In this document: in pieces, positions 1-8,797 of the stretch
Layout: each line of letters opens with the position of its first letter
Numbering within the stretch: position 1 is the first letter of the stretch
DNA from: Robinsoniella peoriensis
Lineage (GTDB): Bacteria > Bacillota > Clostridia > Lachnospirales > Lachnospiraceae
Length of the DNA stretch: 64,000 bases
Direction of reading: 5' to 3'
NCBI RefSeq assembly: GCF_000797495.1
Contig: NZ_JTGN01000009.1
Span: forward strand, 196,471-260,470
Translations under genes and position numbers: made by a program
The notes under the pieces: model-generated
Told to the model about the DNA's origin: nothing
Database searches by the model: none
The model's input: only the letters and a program-made list of their open reading frames with translations

Positions 1-267
1 ATAATGTATTTTCATCTGGTTTTCCATACCTAAAATCATGAACCGAATACCGGTTTTGCCGGATACCTTTTTTACAATATCTCTATTTCGCTTTATTACA
101 CCAATATCTCCTTCTTCTCCATGTAATGCCATCCCGGAAAGTGGATTTATATCCGACAACTCTTCCGGTGAAATTCTCATTTTTCCCCGAAACACCTGAT
201 GGTTATATAGGTCTGCAAATCTTTCGTTATCTGATAAATATTTATTAATGATTACATCATTTTTCAA
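1..267 (-). CDS. Rpn-family recombination-promoting nuclease / putative transposase, N-terminal part (runs off window start)
   Basis: The first 89 residues read in frame from a TTG at 267 to the window edge; a GGGAGG ribosome binding site lies about 13 bases upstream, and an in-frame stop further upstream rules out a longer N-terminus. The layout matches the start of Lachnospiraceae PD-(D/E)XK Rpn proteins: a DNERFADLYNHQVF opening, a GEEGDIGVIKRNRDIVKK segment, then IRFMILGMENQMKIHY, which corresponds to the 'LLGIENQT' core. Such proteins are DNA endonucleases linked to RecA-independent recombination. The catalytic residues would lie outside the window. Whether the gene is intact cannot be judged here. 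Confidence 0.7.
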   Translation of the reverse strand, partial: MKNDVIINKYLSDNERFADLYNHQVFRGKMRISPEELSDINPLSGMALHGEEGDIGVIKRNRDIVKKVSGKTGIRFMILGMENQMKIHY

Positions 268-767
268 TACTCTGCTATACCCTCCCTAAAAGTTTTTATG
301 AAATACGAACATCATCTTAATCTGGCAGATTAAAACTAGGATCTTTTTTCTATATCATACTGCATCATAAACCAAATTGCGGTTTAGCTAATGATAATAT
401 ACTCAATATTCAATTCTATTTATTTAAATGAAAAAATTTGGCAGAAACGCCGTTGAATAAAAGATTTTATACTTTATGAAACAAGTCTAACACAAACATC
501 TATATATTTCAAGAGATTATTTTAAATATTTTTCATTGCAACATATTGATTTACCTTGGTTTTTCTAACATCCTTTTTACAAAGCCGGCAGTACTACATA
601 CATTTTTTACCCATACAGATATTAGAGAAATTAATTGACTTAATAAACCTTGTTTTTTCTACCGGCTTTGTATAAAATTATCTATAGCGAAATGAATTGG
701 TATTTCATTTCCAAGTCAACGCTCCGCCCTCAATGGCGCTTTAAAGGCGGAGCATTATGAAGCTTTA
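268..767. other. Intergenic region with an 11-bp inverted repeat and a downstream hairpin
   Basis: About 500 bases with no convincing gene on either strand. An 11-bp perfect inverted repeat (TACAAAGCCGG at 578-588, CCGGCTTTGTA at 662-672) flanks about 73 bases. A near-repeat of ACCTTGGTTTTTCTA occurs at about 553 and again at about 646. The rest is AT-rich and unremarkable. Confidence 0.5.
721..753 (-). terminator. Hairpin just past the glnN stop, probable terminator
   Basis: GCTCCGCC (721-728) pairs perfectly with GGCGGAGC (746-753), 15 bases beyond the glnN stop codon. No clear U-tract follows on the minus strand, so it may be a weak terminator or a 3'-end stabilising hairpin. Confidence 0.45.
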
Positions 768-2879
768 CTATACTTCGAAGATTAGGTCTCCATAAGACGG
801 CATCGGCCACAACTCTTTATTCACAATCATTTCCAACTGGTCGACAGGCATACGCAATGCGTCCATGGCAGGCATTACTTCTTCATGAAAATATCTTGCC
901 TGTTCTTCGCCTTCTGCTTTTTGTGCGGCAATTGAGGTCACTTCTGACAATTTATCCAATGCATACTCTGCTGCTTCCAGCAAGTCACTGGTCTTATCTA
1001 GTAATCTGGATTGCACTTTTGCTTTGGCTCCTGCTTCTTTTACAGACACAATAGTATCCGCAAGCTCTTTCGTATAATGAATTACTGCAGGTATTATCTG
1101 TTTTCCTGCAATGTCAATCATTGTTTTCGCTTCAATATTAATCGCTTTTGCATAAGCCTCATATTGGATCTCCACACGGGATTCCAGTTCCGCCTTGGTA
1201 AATACTCCAAATTTAGCGAATAAATCCACAGCTTTATCTGAAACAAGTGCAGGAATCGCATCTACCATGGATTTGATATTCGGCAGACCTCTGCGCTCTG
1301 CTTCTGCTACCCATTCATCAGAATAGCCGTTTCCATTAAAGACAATTCTCTGATGATTTGTTGCATATTCTTTGATCAGATCATGTACTGCAATGTCAAA
1401 ATCTTTCGCCTTTTCCAAAACATCACATGCCTCAGCAAATGCTTCAGCGACTATTGTGTTCAACACGATATTCGGTGAAGCAATGGAATCCCTGGATCCT
1501 ACCATACGGAATTCGAACTTGTTTCCCGTAAACGCAAAAGGTGAGGTTCTGTTGCGATCCGTAGCATCTTTTGTAAAATCAGGAAGTGTCTTTACACCGG
1601 TATGCAGAACCTCACCTTTAATGCTCTTGGTCGCCATCCCGGTACTAATCAGCTGTTCCAGTACATCTTCCAGCTGCTCACCCAGAAATACGGAAATAAT
1701 TGCAGGCGGCGCCTCATTTGCTCCCAGTCTGTGGTCATTTCCAACATCTGCCGCAGATTCACGCAGAAGATCCGCATGTTTATCCACTGCTTTTAGAATA
1801 CAGGTAAGCACCAGTAAGAACTGAATATTCTCATGAGGCGTTTTTCCAGGATCCAGCAGATTAATACCATCATCAGTGGTAATTGACCAGTTATTGTGCT
1901 TACCGGAACCATTTACCCCTGCAAATGGCTTCTCATGTAGGAGACACTGCAAACCATGCTGGCAAGCCACCTTCTTCAATACTTTCATAACAATCTGATT
2001 ATGATCCACCGCTACATTTGCCTCTGCATAAATCGGCGCTAATTCATGCTGCGCCGGTGCAACTTCATTATGCTGCGTCTTTGAGGAAACACCTAATTTC
2101 CACAATTCCTCATTTACGTCTTTCATATAAGATGCTACTCTCTGACGAATTGTTCCGAAATAGTGATCATCCAGTTCCTGCCCCTTCGGAGGCATCGCTC
2201 CGAATAAAGTACGTCCCGTAAATATCAGATCTTTTCTCTTCAAATATTTTTGTTTATCCACCAGAAAATATTCCTGTTCCGGTCCAACGCAAGCGGACAC
2301 TTTCCTGGAAGTGGTATTTCCAAATAATTTCAAAAGACGTATCGCCTGATCGTTGATGGCCTGCATAGATCTTAAAAGCGGTGTTTTTTTATCCAATGCT
2401 TCACCTGTATAGGAACAAAAAGCTGTCGGAATGCAGAGAATTGCTCCTGCAGCATCTTCCCTGACATATGCCGGAGAAGTACAATCCCAGGCTGTATATC
2501 CCCTGGCTTCAAATGTTGCCCGCAGACCGCCGGAGGGGAAGGAGGATGCGTCCGGTTCTCCCTTAATCAGTTCTTTACCGGAAAACTCCATAAGCACTGT
2601 GCCGTCTGCCCTGGGTGCGGTTATAAATGAATCATGCTTCTCAGCCGTAACACCTGTCAGCGGATGAAAAATGTGGGTATAGTGGGTAGCTCCTTTATCC
2701 ACAGCCCAGTTCTTCATCGCTTCTGCAACCACATCAGCAACCGCAGGATCTAATTCCTTGCCTTCATCAATTGTCTTTCTTAATTCTTTATATACTTTTT
2801 TTGGCAGACGTTCCTGCATCACCTTATCACTAAATACATTTTCGCCAAATATCTCCGTTACATTTATTAATTTACTCAT
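768..2879 (-). CDS. glnN: Glutamine synthetase type III (GSIII)
   Basis: ATP-dependent amidation of glutamate with ammonia to glutamine, the main ammonium-assimilation step; cytosolic. The 703-residue length is typical of GSIII, against about 450 for GSI. Visible family stretches include SFPSGGLRATFEARGYTAWD near the N-terminus, GPEQEYFLVD in the glutamate/metal-binding region, GKHNNWS in the ATP site and VGNDHRLGANEAPPAI. The reading frame extends 14 codons further upstream, but ATG 2879 is the likely start: it has a GGAGG site and begins MSKLINVTEIFGE. Transcribed alone on the minus strand, downstream of fba. A terminator-like hairpin sits directly in front of its ribosome binding site, suggesting attenuation control. 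Confidence 0.95.
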   Translation of the reverse strand: MSKLINVTEIFGENVFSDKVMQERLPKKVYKELRKTIDEGKELDPAVADVVAEAMKNWAVDKGATHYTHIFHPLTGVTAEKHDSFITAPRADGTVLMEFSGKELIKGEPDASSFPSGGLRATFEARGYTAWDCTSPAYVREDAAGAILCIPTAFCSYTGEALDKKTPLLRSMQAINDQAIRLLKLFGNTTSRKVSACVGPEQEYFLVDKQKYLKRKDLIFTGRTLFGAMPPKGQELDDHYFGTIRQRVASYMKDVNEELWKLGVSSKTQHNEVAPAQHELAPIYAEANVAVDHNQIVMKVLKKVACQHGLQCLLHEKPFAGVNGSGKHNNWSITTDDGINLLDPGKTPHENIQFLLVLTCILKAVDKHADLLRESAADVGNDHRLGANEAPPAIISVFLGEQLEDVLEQLISTGMATKSIKGEVLHTGVKTLPDFTKDATDRNRTSPFAFTGNKFEFRMVGSRDSIASPNIVLNTIVAEAFAEACDVLEKAKDFDIAVHDLIKEYATNHQRIVFNGNGYSDEWVAEAERRGLPNIKSMVDAIPALVSDKAVDLFAKFGVFTKAELESRVEIQYEAYAKAINIEAKTMIDIAGKQIIPAVIHYTKELADTIVSVKEAGAKAKVQSRLLDKTSDLLEAAEYALDKLSEVTSIAAQKAEGEEQARYFHEEVMPAMDALRMPVDQLEMIVNKELWPMPSYGDLIFEV

Positions 2880-2903
2880 ATCTGATCCTCCATTTTCCTG
2901 CAC

Positions 2904-2943
2904 AAAAAAAGGGCACTCCACCTATGGCGGAACACCCTTGTTC
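2904..2943 (-). promoter_or_regulatory. Transcription attenuator in the glnN leader
   Basis: On the minus strand GGGTGTTCCGCC pairs with GGTGGAGTGCCC over 12 bp (G-U pairs allowed; hairpin 2911-2937), followed directly by seven T's (2904-2910) and then the glnN ribosome binding site. This intrinsic terminator therefore sits inside the 5' leader. Overlapping its 5' arm is an alternative small hairpin (2930-2943): a 4-bp GAAC/GTTC stem with six-base loop AAGGGT. That loop has A at position 1 and G at position 4, as in targets of ANTAR antiterminator proteins. The two folds are mutually exclusive. The hairpin could also simply end fba transcription. Confidence 0.6.
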
Positions 2944-2979
2944 ACTCTTTAATCGCTTATCAATTTTTAATCTGAATAT

Positions 2980-3008
2980 AAAATACCCTACTTTGAGTAA
3001 AAATGCAA
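2980..3008 (-). promoter_or_regulatory. Candidate glnN promoter upstream of the attenuator
   Basis: On the minus strand TTGCAT (3003-3008), a 17-base spacer and TATTTT (2980-2985). Initiation about seven bases further on would give a leader of roughly 95 nt that carries the attenuator. A moderate consensus match. Confidence 0.4.
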
Positions 3009-3065
3009 GCAAATTTTTATGTTTTTTTAAATATTTTTCGTTACCGGCATACTTCGTGTCTGTTC

Positions 3066-3929
3066 TTATGCCTGGTTAACAGATCCGAATAATTCCATTT
3101 TTTCTTTCACAGTTGCTTTGATTGCTTCTGTTCCAGGAGCTAATAATTTACGTGGGTCAAATCCTTTTCCCTGTAAATCTTTACCTTCTTCGATATATTT
3201 ACGTGTAGCTTCTGCAAAAGAAAGCTGGCATTCTGTGTTTACGTTGATCTTAGCAACACCTAAGTCGATTGCTTTTTTGATCATGTCTTCCGGAATACCT
3301 GTACCACCGTGAAGAACTAATGGCATTGAGCCAGTTAATTTCTGAACAGCGTCTAATGTTTCAAAGCTTAAGCCTTTCCAGTTTGCAGGATATTTTCCAT
3401 GGATATTTCCAATACCAGCTGCTAACATATCTACACCAAGATCTGCAATTCTCTTGCATTCTTCCGGATCAGCACATTCGCCTGCTCCAACAACGCCGTC
3501 TTCTTCACCGCCGATAGAACCTACTTCTGCTTCCAGAGACATTCCTTTTTCTTTACAGATCTCAACTAATTTCTTAGTATTTGCAACGTTTTCTTCGATT
3601 GGGCTGTGAGAACCATCATACATAATAGATGAGAAACCAGCTTCGATACATTTCATACAGCCTTCGAAGCTGCCATGATCTAAGTGAAGAGCAACCGGTA
3701 CAGTGATGTTTAATTCTTCCATCATACCGTTTACCATTCCTACTACGGTCTTGTAACCTGTCATATATTTACCAGCGCCTTCTGATACACCTAAAATAAC
3801 CGGTGAATTACACTCCTGCGCTGTAACGAGAACTGCCTTTGTCCACTCCAGGTTATTGATATTAAACTGACCTACTGCGTAGTGGCCTGCTTTTGCTTTG
3901 TCTAACATTTCTTTTGCTGATACTAACAT
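3066..3929 (-). CDS. fba: Class II fructose-1,6-bisphosphate aldolase
   Basis: Zinc-dependent cleavage of fructose-1,6-bisphosphate to dihydroxyacetone phosphate and glyceraldehyde-3-phosphate in glycolysis; cytosolic. The 287 residues show class II landmarks: VALHLDHGSFEG with zinc-binding and catalytic residues, the EAEVGSIGGEEDG segment, GIGNIHGKYP, and the phosphate-binding PLVLHGGTGIP and VAKINVNTE motifs. The start at 3929 (MLVSAKEML) follows a GGAGG site by eight bases; five extra upstream codons in frame are unlikely to be used. No neighbour shares its strand closely, so it is probably monocistronic. Confidence 0.95.
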   Translation of the reverse strand: MLVSAKEMLDKAKAGHYAVGQFNINNLEWTKAVLVTAQECNSPVILGVSEGAGKYMTGYKTVVGMVNGMMEELNITVPVALHLDHGSFEGCMKCIEAGFSSIMYDGSHSPIEENVANTKKLVEICKEKGMSLEAEVGSIGGEEDGVVGAGECADPEECKRIADLGVDMLAAGIGNIHGKYPANWKGLSFETLDAVQKLTGSMPLVLHGGTGIPEDMIKKAIDLGVAKINVNTECQLSFAEATRKYIEEGKDLQGKGFDPRKLLAPGTEAIKATVKEKMELFGSVNQA

Positions 3930-4018
3930 CTCTATTACCTCCATATGATATATTTAAAGCCTCATTAAAAAATTGTCTATGCGACCATTATAACCTATCT
4001 TTGAATAAAAATAAACTA

Positions 4019-4906
4019 TTATTTTACAATAATGGGAATTGCCTGCTTGTGATTGATGATCTCAACATGCTTATGATCACCGCCAAATTCGCCATCCAGC
4101 GTCCAAGGAATCTCTTCCTCTGCCTCCATAACGATATAGTCCGTCTTAAACGAATGTATATATTTGGAATTTACTTCTTTCATAAGCAGAGCCCCTATAA
4201 TCTCCTGAAGCTCCAATGGATTCTGGGGAGTACGGATTAACGTCACCTCATAGACACCATCATTTAACTTTACATGTTTTCCTGTCATGTTCCGGAATCC
4301 GCCAACAGAATCTGAGTTGGTGATCATTCCATAAATAAAATCCCCTTCTATGGTCTCATCATTTGCTTCTATCTTCATCTTATAAGATTTAATTCCATAA
4401 AGCCGCTTCACGCCCTCCAGTACATATGCCAGATGCCCTAAAATGTTCTTTAGCTCCTGTCTCGTCTGGTATGACACATCTGTAAAAATTCCAAATGCAG
4501 CAATATAAACAAAATAATCATCATTAAAAGAGCCAACATCACAAAGGTAAGGCATTCCATCCATAATATCCTGTGCCGCCTTAACCATATTCTTTGAAAG
4601 CTTCAGACTATTGGCAAAATCATTTGTACTTCCCGCAGGAATATACCCTACCGGGCAATCAGCACCGCTTTCCATCATTCCCGTAATTATCTCGTCCAGC
4701 GTTCCGTCTCCTCCGCTGCAGACAACCATGTCATATTCACTGGCACGTTCCTTTGTCATCTTGCAGGCATCCAGAAAGCTCTGCGTCGTATAGGAATGTA
4801 CATCATAACCTCCTTTGACGAAAATATCAATTATCTCCAGAAGCTTATTCTTAATAAGACCTTTACCTGATTTGGGATTGATTATAAATAGCATTTTCTT
4901 TTTCAT
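4019..4906 (-). CDS. Diacylglycerol/lipid kinase family protein (YegS/BmrU/DgkB-like)
   Basis: Predicted ATP-dependent lipid kinase acting at the inner face of the membrane. 295 residues begin MKKKMLFIINPKSGKG, the N-terminal 'NPxSG' nucleotide motif. They continue with VVCSGGDGTLDEII, the GGDGT signature of DAGK catalytic domains, and GYIPAGSTNDFANSL. The C-terminal half matches the YegS-type accessory sandwich. The frame opens at a TTG (4921), but ATG 4906 sits nine bases after a GAGG site. The substrate (diacylglycerol or another lipid) cannot be told from sequence. Confidence 0.85.
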   Translation of the reverse strand: MKKKMLFIINPKSGKGLIKNKLLEIIDIFVKGGYDVHSYTTQSFLDACKMTKERASEYDMVVCSGGDGTLDEIITGMMESGADCPVGYIPAGSTNDFANSLKLSKNMVKAAQDIMDGMPYLCDVGSFNDDYFVYIAAFGIFTDVSYQTRQELKNILGHLAYVLEGVKRLYGIKSYKMKIEANDETIEGDFIYGMITNSDSVGGFRNMTGKHVKLNDGVYEVTLIRTPQNPLELQEIIGALLMKEVNSKYIHSFKTDYIVMEAEEEIPWTLDGEFGGDHKHVEIINHKQAIPIIVK

Positions 4907-5035
4907 AACATAACACCTCAATACCCCTCTAATGTATGAACCTATTCTACTACCAAAGTTTCACAGATGCAATCATTTTGTTTTTAGAAAAAATTTCATG
5001 AATTAAACCATTTCAAACTAGTTGCAGCGTACCGG

Positions 5036-5064
5036 TTTTCATTTTCTTGAGATTATGCTATACT
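5036..5064 (+). promoter_or_regulatory. Promoter for the TSCPD-domain gene
   Basis: TTTTCA (5036-5041), a 17-base spacer, TATACT (5059-5064); about 27 bases before the start codon, with GGAGGTG between. Confidence 0.45.
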
Positions 5065-5090
5065 GTCCTGAGAAAAGGAGGTGTGATACA

Positions 5091-5333
5091 ATGATTTATA
5101 AGACAAAAGGGGTCTGTTCACAGGCAATTGATTTTGAGTTAGACGGCGATACCATCAAAAAAGTAACTTTTGTTGGCGGCTGCTCCGGTAATACTCAGGG
5201 CGTTGCGCGTCTTGTTGAAGGAATGAACGTGGACGAAGCCATACAAAAACTGGAGGGCATTAAATGCGGTCCAAGACCTACATCCTGTCCCGATCAGCTT
5301 GCAAAAGCTTTAAAGGAAGCAACCGGGAAATAA
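5091..5333 (+). CDS. TSCPD-domain protein (TIGR03905-type)
   Basis: A small 80-residue protein ending in the conserved GIKCGPRPTSCPDQLAKAL, the TSCPD motif with paired cysteines, and containing FVGGCSGNTQGVARLVEGM. In ribonucleotide reductases a domain of this family sits at the C-terminus; free-standing copies such as this have no settled function, possibly redox or metal-linked. The start at 5091 is set by an AAAGGAGGTG site; the 23 codons upstream in frame lack one. Monocistronic, convergent with the metallohydrolase gene. Confidence 0.85.
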   Translation: MIYKTKGVCSQAIDFELDGDTIKKVTFVGGCSGNTQGVARLVEGMNVDEAIQKLEGIKCGPRPTSCPDQLAKALKEATGK

Positions 5334-5336
5334 AAT

Positions 5337-5423
5337 ATGAGGCTGTTACCTAAAAGTCATGCCAAAGTGTCTTATTCATCAACACGAATAATAACCGTGG
5401 TACTGACCGGGTAACAGCCTCAT
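5337..5423. repeat. Long hairpin element with 14-bp inverted termini; possible bidirectional terminator
   Basis: ATGAGGCTGTTACC (5337-5350) is a perfect inverted copy of 5410-5423, enclosing 59 bases. It lies exactly between the convergent TSCPD and metallohydrolase genes. T-rich stretches follow on both strands (CTAAATTTTT on plus, ATTTTATTT on minus), so it could end both transcripts. The long inner segment is unusual for an intrinsic terminator and could mark a small dispersed palindromic element. Confidence 0.6.
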
Positions 5424-5431
5424 CTAAATTT

Positions 5432-7045
5432 TTATCTATCCCATTTATCGCACATTGCATTGATCTGGTCTGCAAATTTTGCCAAATCTTTATTCGCCCC
5501 GCCTTCGTTATGGCGGATAACTGTAAGCAGTCTTTGCCCGGCACCCAATAATCTGGCAAATACTGTATTCGCTCTTGCCCCCATAACTGTCATGTTCTCA
5601 GTATCCTTTACGATTGGAACCGGATGTGCCTCTTTAATAAACACATTTTCAGCCAGGTCAAATATTGTTCCGCTATATGGCGCCGTTGCTTTTAAATGCA
5701 GTTCATCACATAAACGATTTTTAAATATCTCACATACACTGTCTTCCCCATGAGTTACAAATACTCTGTCAGGCTTCTTTTCAATTGCCGAAACCCACCT
5801 GATCAATCCTTCATTATCCGCGTGTCCGCTAATCCCCTGCAGCTTGCATATCTCTGCATGCACTTCAATTTCTTCTCCAAATAGTTTTACTGTTTTTGCG
5901 CCTTCTATAATAGCCCTTCCTAAAGTTCCTGCAGCCTGATATCCCGCAAATACAATAGTGCTGTCTTTACGCCACAGATTATGCTTCAGATGATGTTTAA
6001 TTCTTCCTGCATCACACATGCCGCTCGCAGATAAGATAATTTTCGGACTGTTATTAAAATTAATATTTTTTGACTCATCACTGGTAATTGCTGTCTTTAA
6101 ACCGGGAAATCCTATGGGGTTAATCCCCTGATCCAGAAGCGCGGTTGCTTCTTCATCAAAATCTTCTCTCATCCGCTCGCGGAAAATACTTGTGGCTTCC
6201 ACAGCAAGAGGACTATCCACGTAAACTTCAAATCCTTCGTGGTTCTTAATCAGATGCTCTTCTTTTATCTTACGAATAAAATAAAGGAGTTCCTGGGTTC
6301 TTCCTACTGCAAAAGAAGGCACCACAACATTTCCTCCCCTGTCGAAAGTTCTCTGAATAATCTTCGAAAATTCACCTACGTAATCCGGTCTGCCTCCATG
6401 GCTTCTGTCACCATAGGTAGACTCCATGACTACATAATCTGCATCCTGAATATATTGGGGATCCCGAATCAGCGGTTGATTCTCATTTCCGATATCACCA
6501 GAAAATACAATCTTTTTTTCACAGCCTTTTTCATTTATCCACACTTCAATAGAAGAAGATCCAAGCAGATGTCCCGCATCTATAAAACGTATCTTTATGC
6601 CATCTGCAATAGGAATAATTTTATTATAATCATTTCCTATAAAACAGCTGATTGCCCCATTGGCATCTTCCATATCATACAATGGTGCAACTTCAGCTTT
6701 CCCGGCTCTTTTTCCTTTTCTGTTCTTCCATTCAGCCTCAAACATCTGAATGTGCGCACTGTCGCGCAGCATAATCTCACATAAATCCTGGGTTGCTCTG
6801 GTTGAAAATACCTGCCCCCTGAATCCTCTTTGGTATAAAAGGGGAATCTTCCCGGAATGATCAATGTGGGCATGTGTTAACAGCAGCATATCAATATCAC
6901 TGGCCGGAACGGGTATATCCTGATTTTCAAAACAGTCAGGCCCTTGCTCCATACCACAATCGATCAGTATCTTTTTTTCGCATGCCTCCAGATAATAGCA
7001 GCTTCCTGTTACTTCATGTGTTGCCCCTAAAAATGTCAATCTCAT
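5432..7045 (-). CDS. MBL-fold / beta-CASP metallohydrolase, RNA-specificity type
   Basis: Predicted zinc-dependent RNase-like hydrolase. 537 residues: an N-terminal metallo-beta-lactamase domain with THAHIDHSGK (His58, His60, Asp62, His63) and FIDAGHLLGSSSIEV, a central beta-CASP domain (VPSFAVGRTQELLYFI), then a C-terminal RMMBL segment, GISGHADNEGLIRWV. This architecture matches bacterial YSH1/CPSF73-type proteins, whose physiological RNA targets are mostly unknown. An AAAGGAGAGG site precedes ATG 7045. Monocistronic on the minus strand. Confidence 0.88.
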   Translation of the reverse strand: MRLTFLGATHEVTGSCYYLEACEKKILIDCGMEQGPDCFENQDIPVPASDIDMLLLTHAHIDHSGKIPLLYQRGFRGQVFSTRATQDLCEIMLRDSAHIQMFEAEWKNRKGKRAGKAEVAPLYDMEDANGAISCFIGNDYNKIIPIADGIKIRFIDAGHLLGSSSIEVWINEKGCEKKIVFSGDIGNENQPLIRDPQYIQDADYVVMESTYGDRSHGGRPDYVGEFSKIIQRTFDRGGNVVVPSFAVGRTQELLYFIRKIKEEHLIKNHEGFEVYVDSPLAVEATSIFRERMREDFDEEATALLDQGINPIGFPGLKTAITSDESKNINFNNSPKIILSASGMCDAGRIKHHLKHNLWRKDSTIVFAGYQAAGTLGRAIIEGAKTVKLFGEEIEVHAEICKLQGISGHADNEGLIRWVSAIEKKPDRVFVTHGEDSVCEIFKNRLCDELHLKATAPYSGTIFDLAENVFIKEAHPVPIVKDTENMTVMGARANTVFARLLGAGQRLLTVIRHNEGGANKDLAKFADQINAMCDKWDR

Positions 7046-7136
7046 AAAAAATGCCTCTCCTTTCGCCCAAACATAGTTGTATAAGAATATTATACTCTGT
7101 TTAGTGCTATTAAGATAGGCATTTTCAAATTAATAT

Positions 7137-8138
7137 TTAATTGTAATCACGATGCTTGTAAAATCCAGAACAGCATAAGCCAAAATCCTCAGATGTTACT
7201 GTAAACTGCTGATATGGACTGCTCATACCGATGTCCCTGATTGCTTCAGCGTTGCTAAAATCAGATTTTGGTCCTACAAAATACTGTTTATATCCTTTTG
7301 GTCCAATATCCAGAATTCCCTTATCCCACTCAGCAGAGTTTCCACCGTTTGGAATTGCGACAATTCTGACCTTATTCCAGACATCTGCAAAACGCTTTTT
7401 CACCGCTCCCAGATTCTTCCGGAGATTCACGGTTCCCAAGAGCAAGCTTCCATCAATGTATTCTCGTTCTCCTGCTCCATTGTGCTTTTTACATAAATCA
7501 AAATCATTATATAGCCCACATCTCATACCGCAGCTTGGTACGCCAAGATTAATGCATACACTACAAGGTTCATCGGCAGTGAGATATTTAACTGCCATAA
7601 TTGTATCTTCCATCTTTTTGTCCATTTTTTCTGAACCATGGTATACAACCAGTCCCTTTTCTAATTCTTCACCATAAACAGCGAAATCAAAACGCCATCC
7701 GTTACAAACAAAAGACAGATCTTTTTCGACCTTACAAATTTCATCCACACCAACGTGTTGCATAAATCCATATGGATCCCTGATAAAACTAACTTCATTT
7801 TCATCGAAGACCTTAGCATCTTCAGCTTTATTTGTAAGCACTTTCAATTCATCCAAAGTAAATTCCGGCATTATTACCTTACCTACTTTTGATGCCATCA
7901 GAACTTCCACTGCTTTATGTATTGAAAATGAGCATAAATCCGCCATTATCATGATTTGATATTCTGGCACTTTTTGAAATCTCTTGTCTGGTTCTGTCTT
8001 TTTGCATGCCGAATTCATCAATCCACTAATGTAAATAAATTGGCATTTCTCATCTATATAGTTGTCCACGATACTTCCTGTATGGCATATTCCACACTCA
8101 ATGTTTTGAAATAAAAAGCGATAGTACTTTGCATTCAT
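7137..8138 (-). CDS. Degenerate MBL-fold-like protein lacking metal ligands, cysteine-rich
   Basis: 333 residues, no signal peptide or membrane segment. I see no exact family. The layout parallels MBL-fold hydrolases: MADLCSFSIHKAVEVLMASKVGKVIMPEFTLDEL falls (split over 20-residue stretches) where a His-rich HxHxDH loop and the 'LPYL' strand are expected. Later LLLGTVNLRKNL and VAIPNGGNSAEW fall where 'LLTGD' and 'PHHGS..NW' usually lie. All expected metal-binding His/Asp are replaced (PHHGS becomes PNGGN). A cysteine cluster at about residues 190-215 (CSVCINLGVPSCGMRCG) is an addition. Likely non-catalytic, perhaps a binding or sensing protein. A GGGGAG site precedes ATG 8138. Function unknown; the fold assignment is inference. 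Confidence 0.6.
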   Translation of the reverse strand: MNAKYYRFLFQNIECGICHTGSIVDNYIDEKCQFIYISGLMNSACKKTEPDKRFQKVPEYQIMIMADLCSFSIHKAVEVLMASKVGKVIMPEFTLDELKVLTNKAEDAKVFDENEVSFIRDPYGFMQHVGVDEICKVEKDLSFVCNGWRFDFAVYGEELEKGLVVYHGSEKMDKKMEDTIMAVKYLTADEPCSVCINLGVPSCGMRCGLYNDFDLCKKHNGAGEREYIDGSLLLGTVNLRKNLGAVKKRFADVWNKVRIVAIPNGGNSAEWDKGILDIGPKGYKQYFVGPKSDFSNAEAIRDIGMSSPYQQFTVTSEDFGLCCSGFYKHRDYN

Positions 8139-8236
8139 GATTTTTTACTCCCCTTTGTCTAATTCGTTTATATTTTTTATTATCAAATGAAAGGTAATGT
8201 AGGTCATTCATTTAATATTCTAAAAACTGATATGGA

Positions 8237-8722
8237 TCAGTTAATATAGATACCATTACTATAACTTGTTGTCGATTCGGTTATGCTTCCTTTAGTTGCA
8301 ACATGCCCACCTTGTACTCGATAATAGTAACCTTTATCCACAACCACATTTGTACTTAATGTAGCCAAAGTCGAATTATAGGAAGTTGAATATCTTTGTA
8401 AAACAGATACCCAGGTATTTCCTACTAATCTTTCAAGATAAAGATTGGCTTCAACAGAATCACATAATCTATTGCACATTGTTTTACCAGAAATAGCAAC
8501 AACTCCATTGCCTCCATTAGAAATAGCACTTGTACCACTCGCAAGATATGTACCTCTTGCTATAGCCTGCCAGGTTCCTTCTGCATAAATGTCAGATGTC
8601 AGTAAGCTGCCATCTACTACTTCTCCATCGCGTGGACCCGCGGCGCTTGCACTAAATGTCATGAAGCAAAAACAAATTGACATACAAACTAATGTTGTTA
8701 AAATTTTCTTTACCTTTTTCAT
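8237..8722 (-). CDS. Small secreted protein, DUF6147-like
   Basis: 161 residues starting MKKVKKILTTLVCMSIC, a clear Sec signal peptide with likely cleavage after SASA (about residue 28). The mature part of about 130 residues is rich in Ser/Thr/Gly. It contains ARGTYLASGTSAISNGGNG and a later LYLERLVGNTWVSVLQRY strand pair, a pattern I associate with small exported Lachnospiraceae proteins of DUF6147; that assignment is tentative. No enzyme motif is visible. A GGAG site precedes the ATG. It lies 75 bases after the DUF4367-like gene on the same strand and may be cotranscribed. Confidence 0.65.
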   Translation of the reverse strand: MKKVKKILTTLVCMSICFCFMTFSASAAGPRDGEVVDGSLLTSDIYAEGTWQAIARGTYLASGTSAISNGGNGVVAISGKTMCNRLCDSVEANLYLERLVGNTWVSVLQRYSTSYNSTLATLSTNVVVDKGYYYRVQGGHVATKGSITESTTSYSNGIYIN

Positions 8723-8797
8723 TATTCTTCTCCTTATTCTTTTGTTTTTACATTACATATATATAAACGTATTAGTAACAAAAATATAACGCTAATA

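Noticed and set aside
6239..6784. 181-residue open frame on plus opposite the beta-CASP gene
   Set aside because: Antisense to a confident gene, no initiation signal and no recognisable motif.
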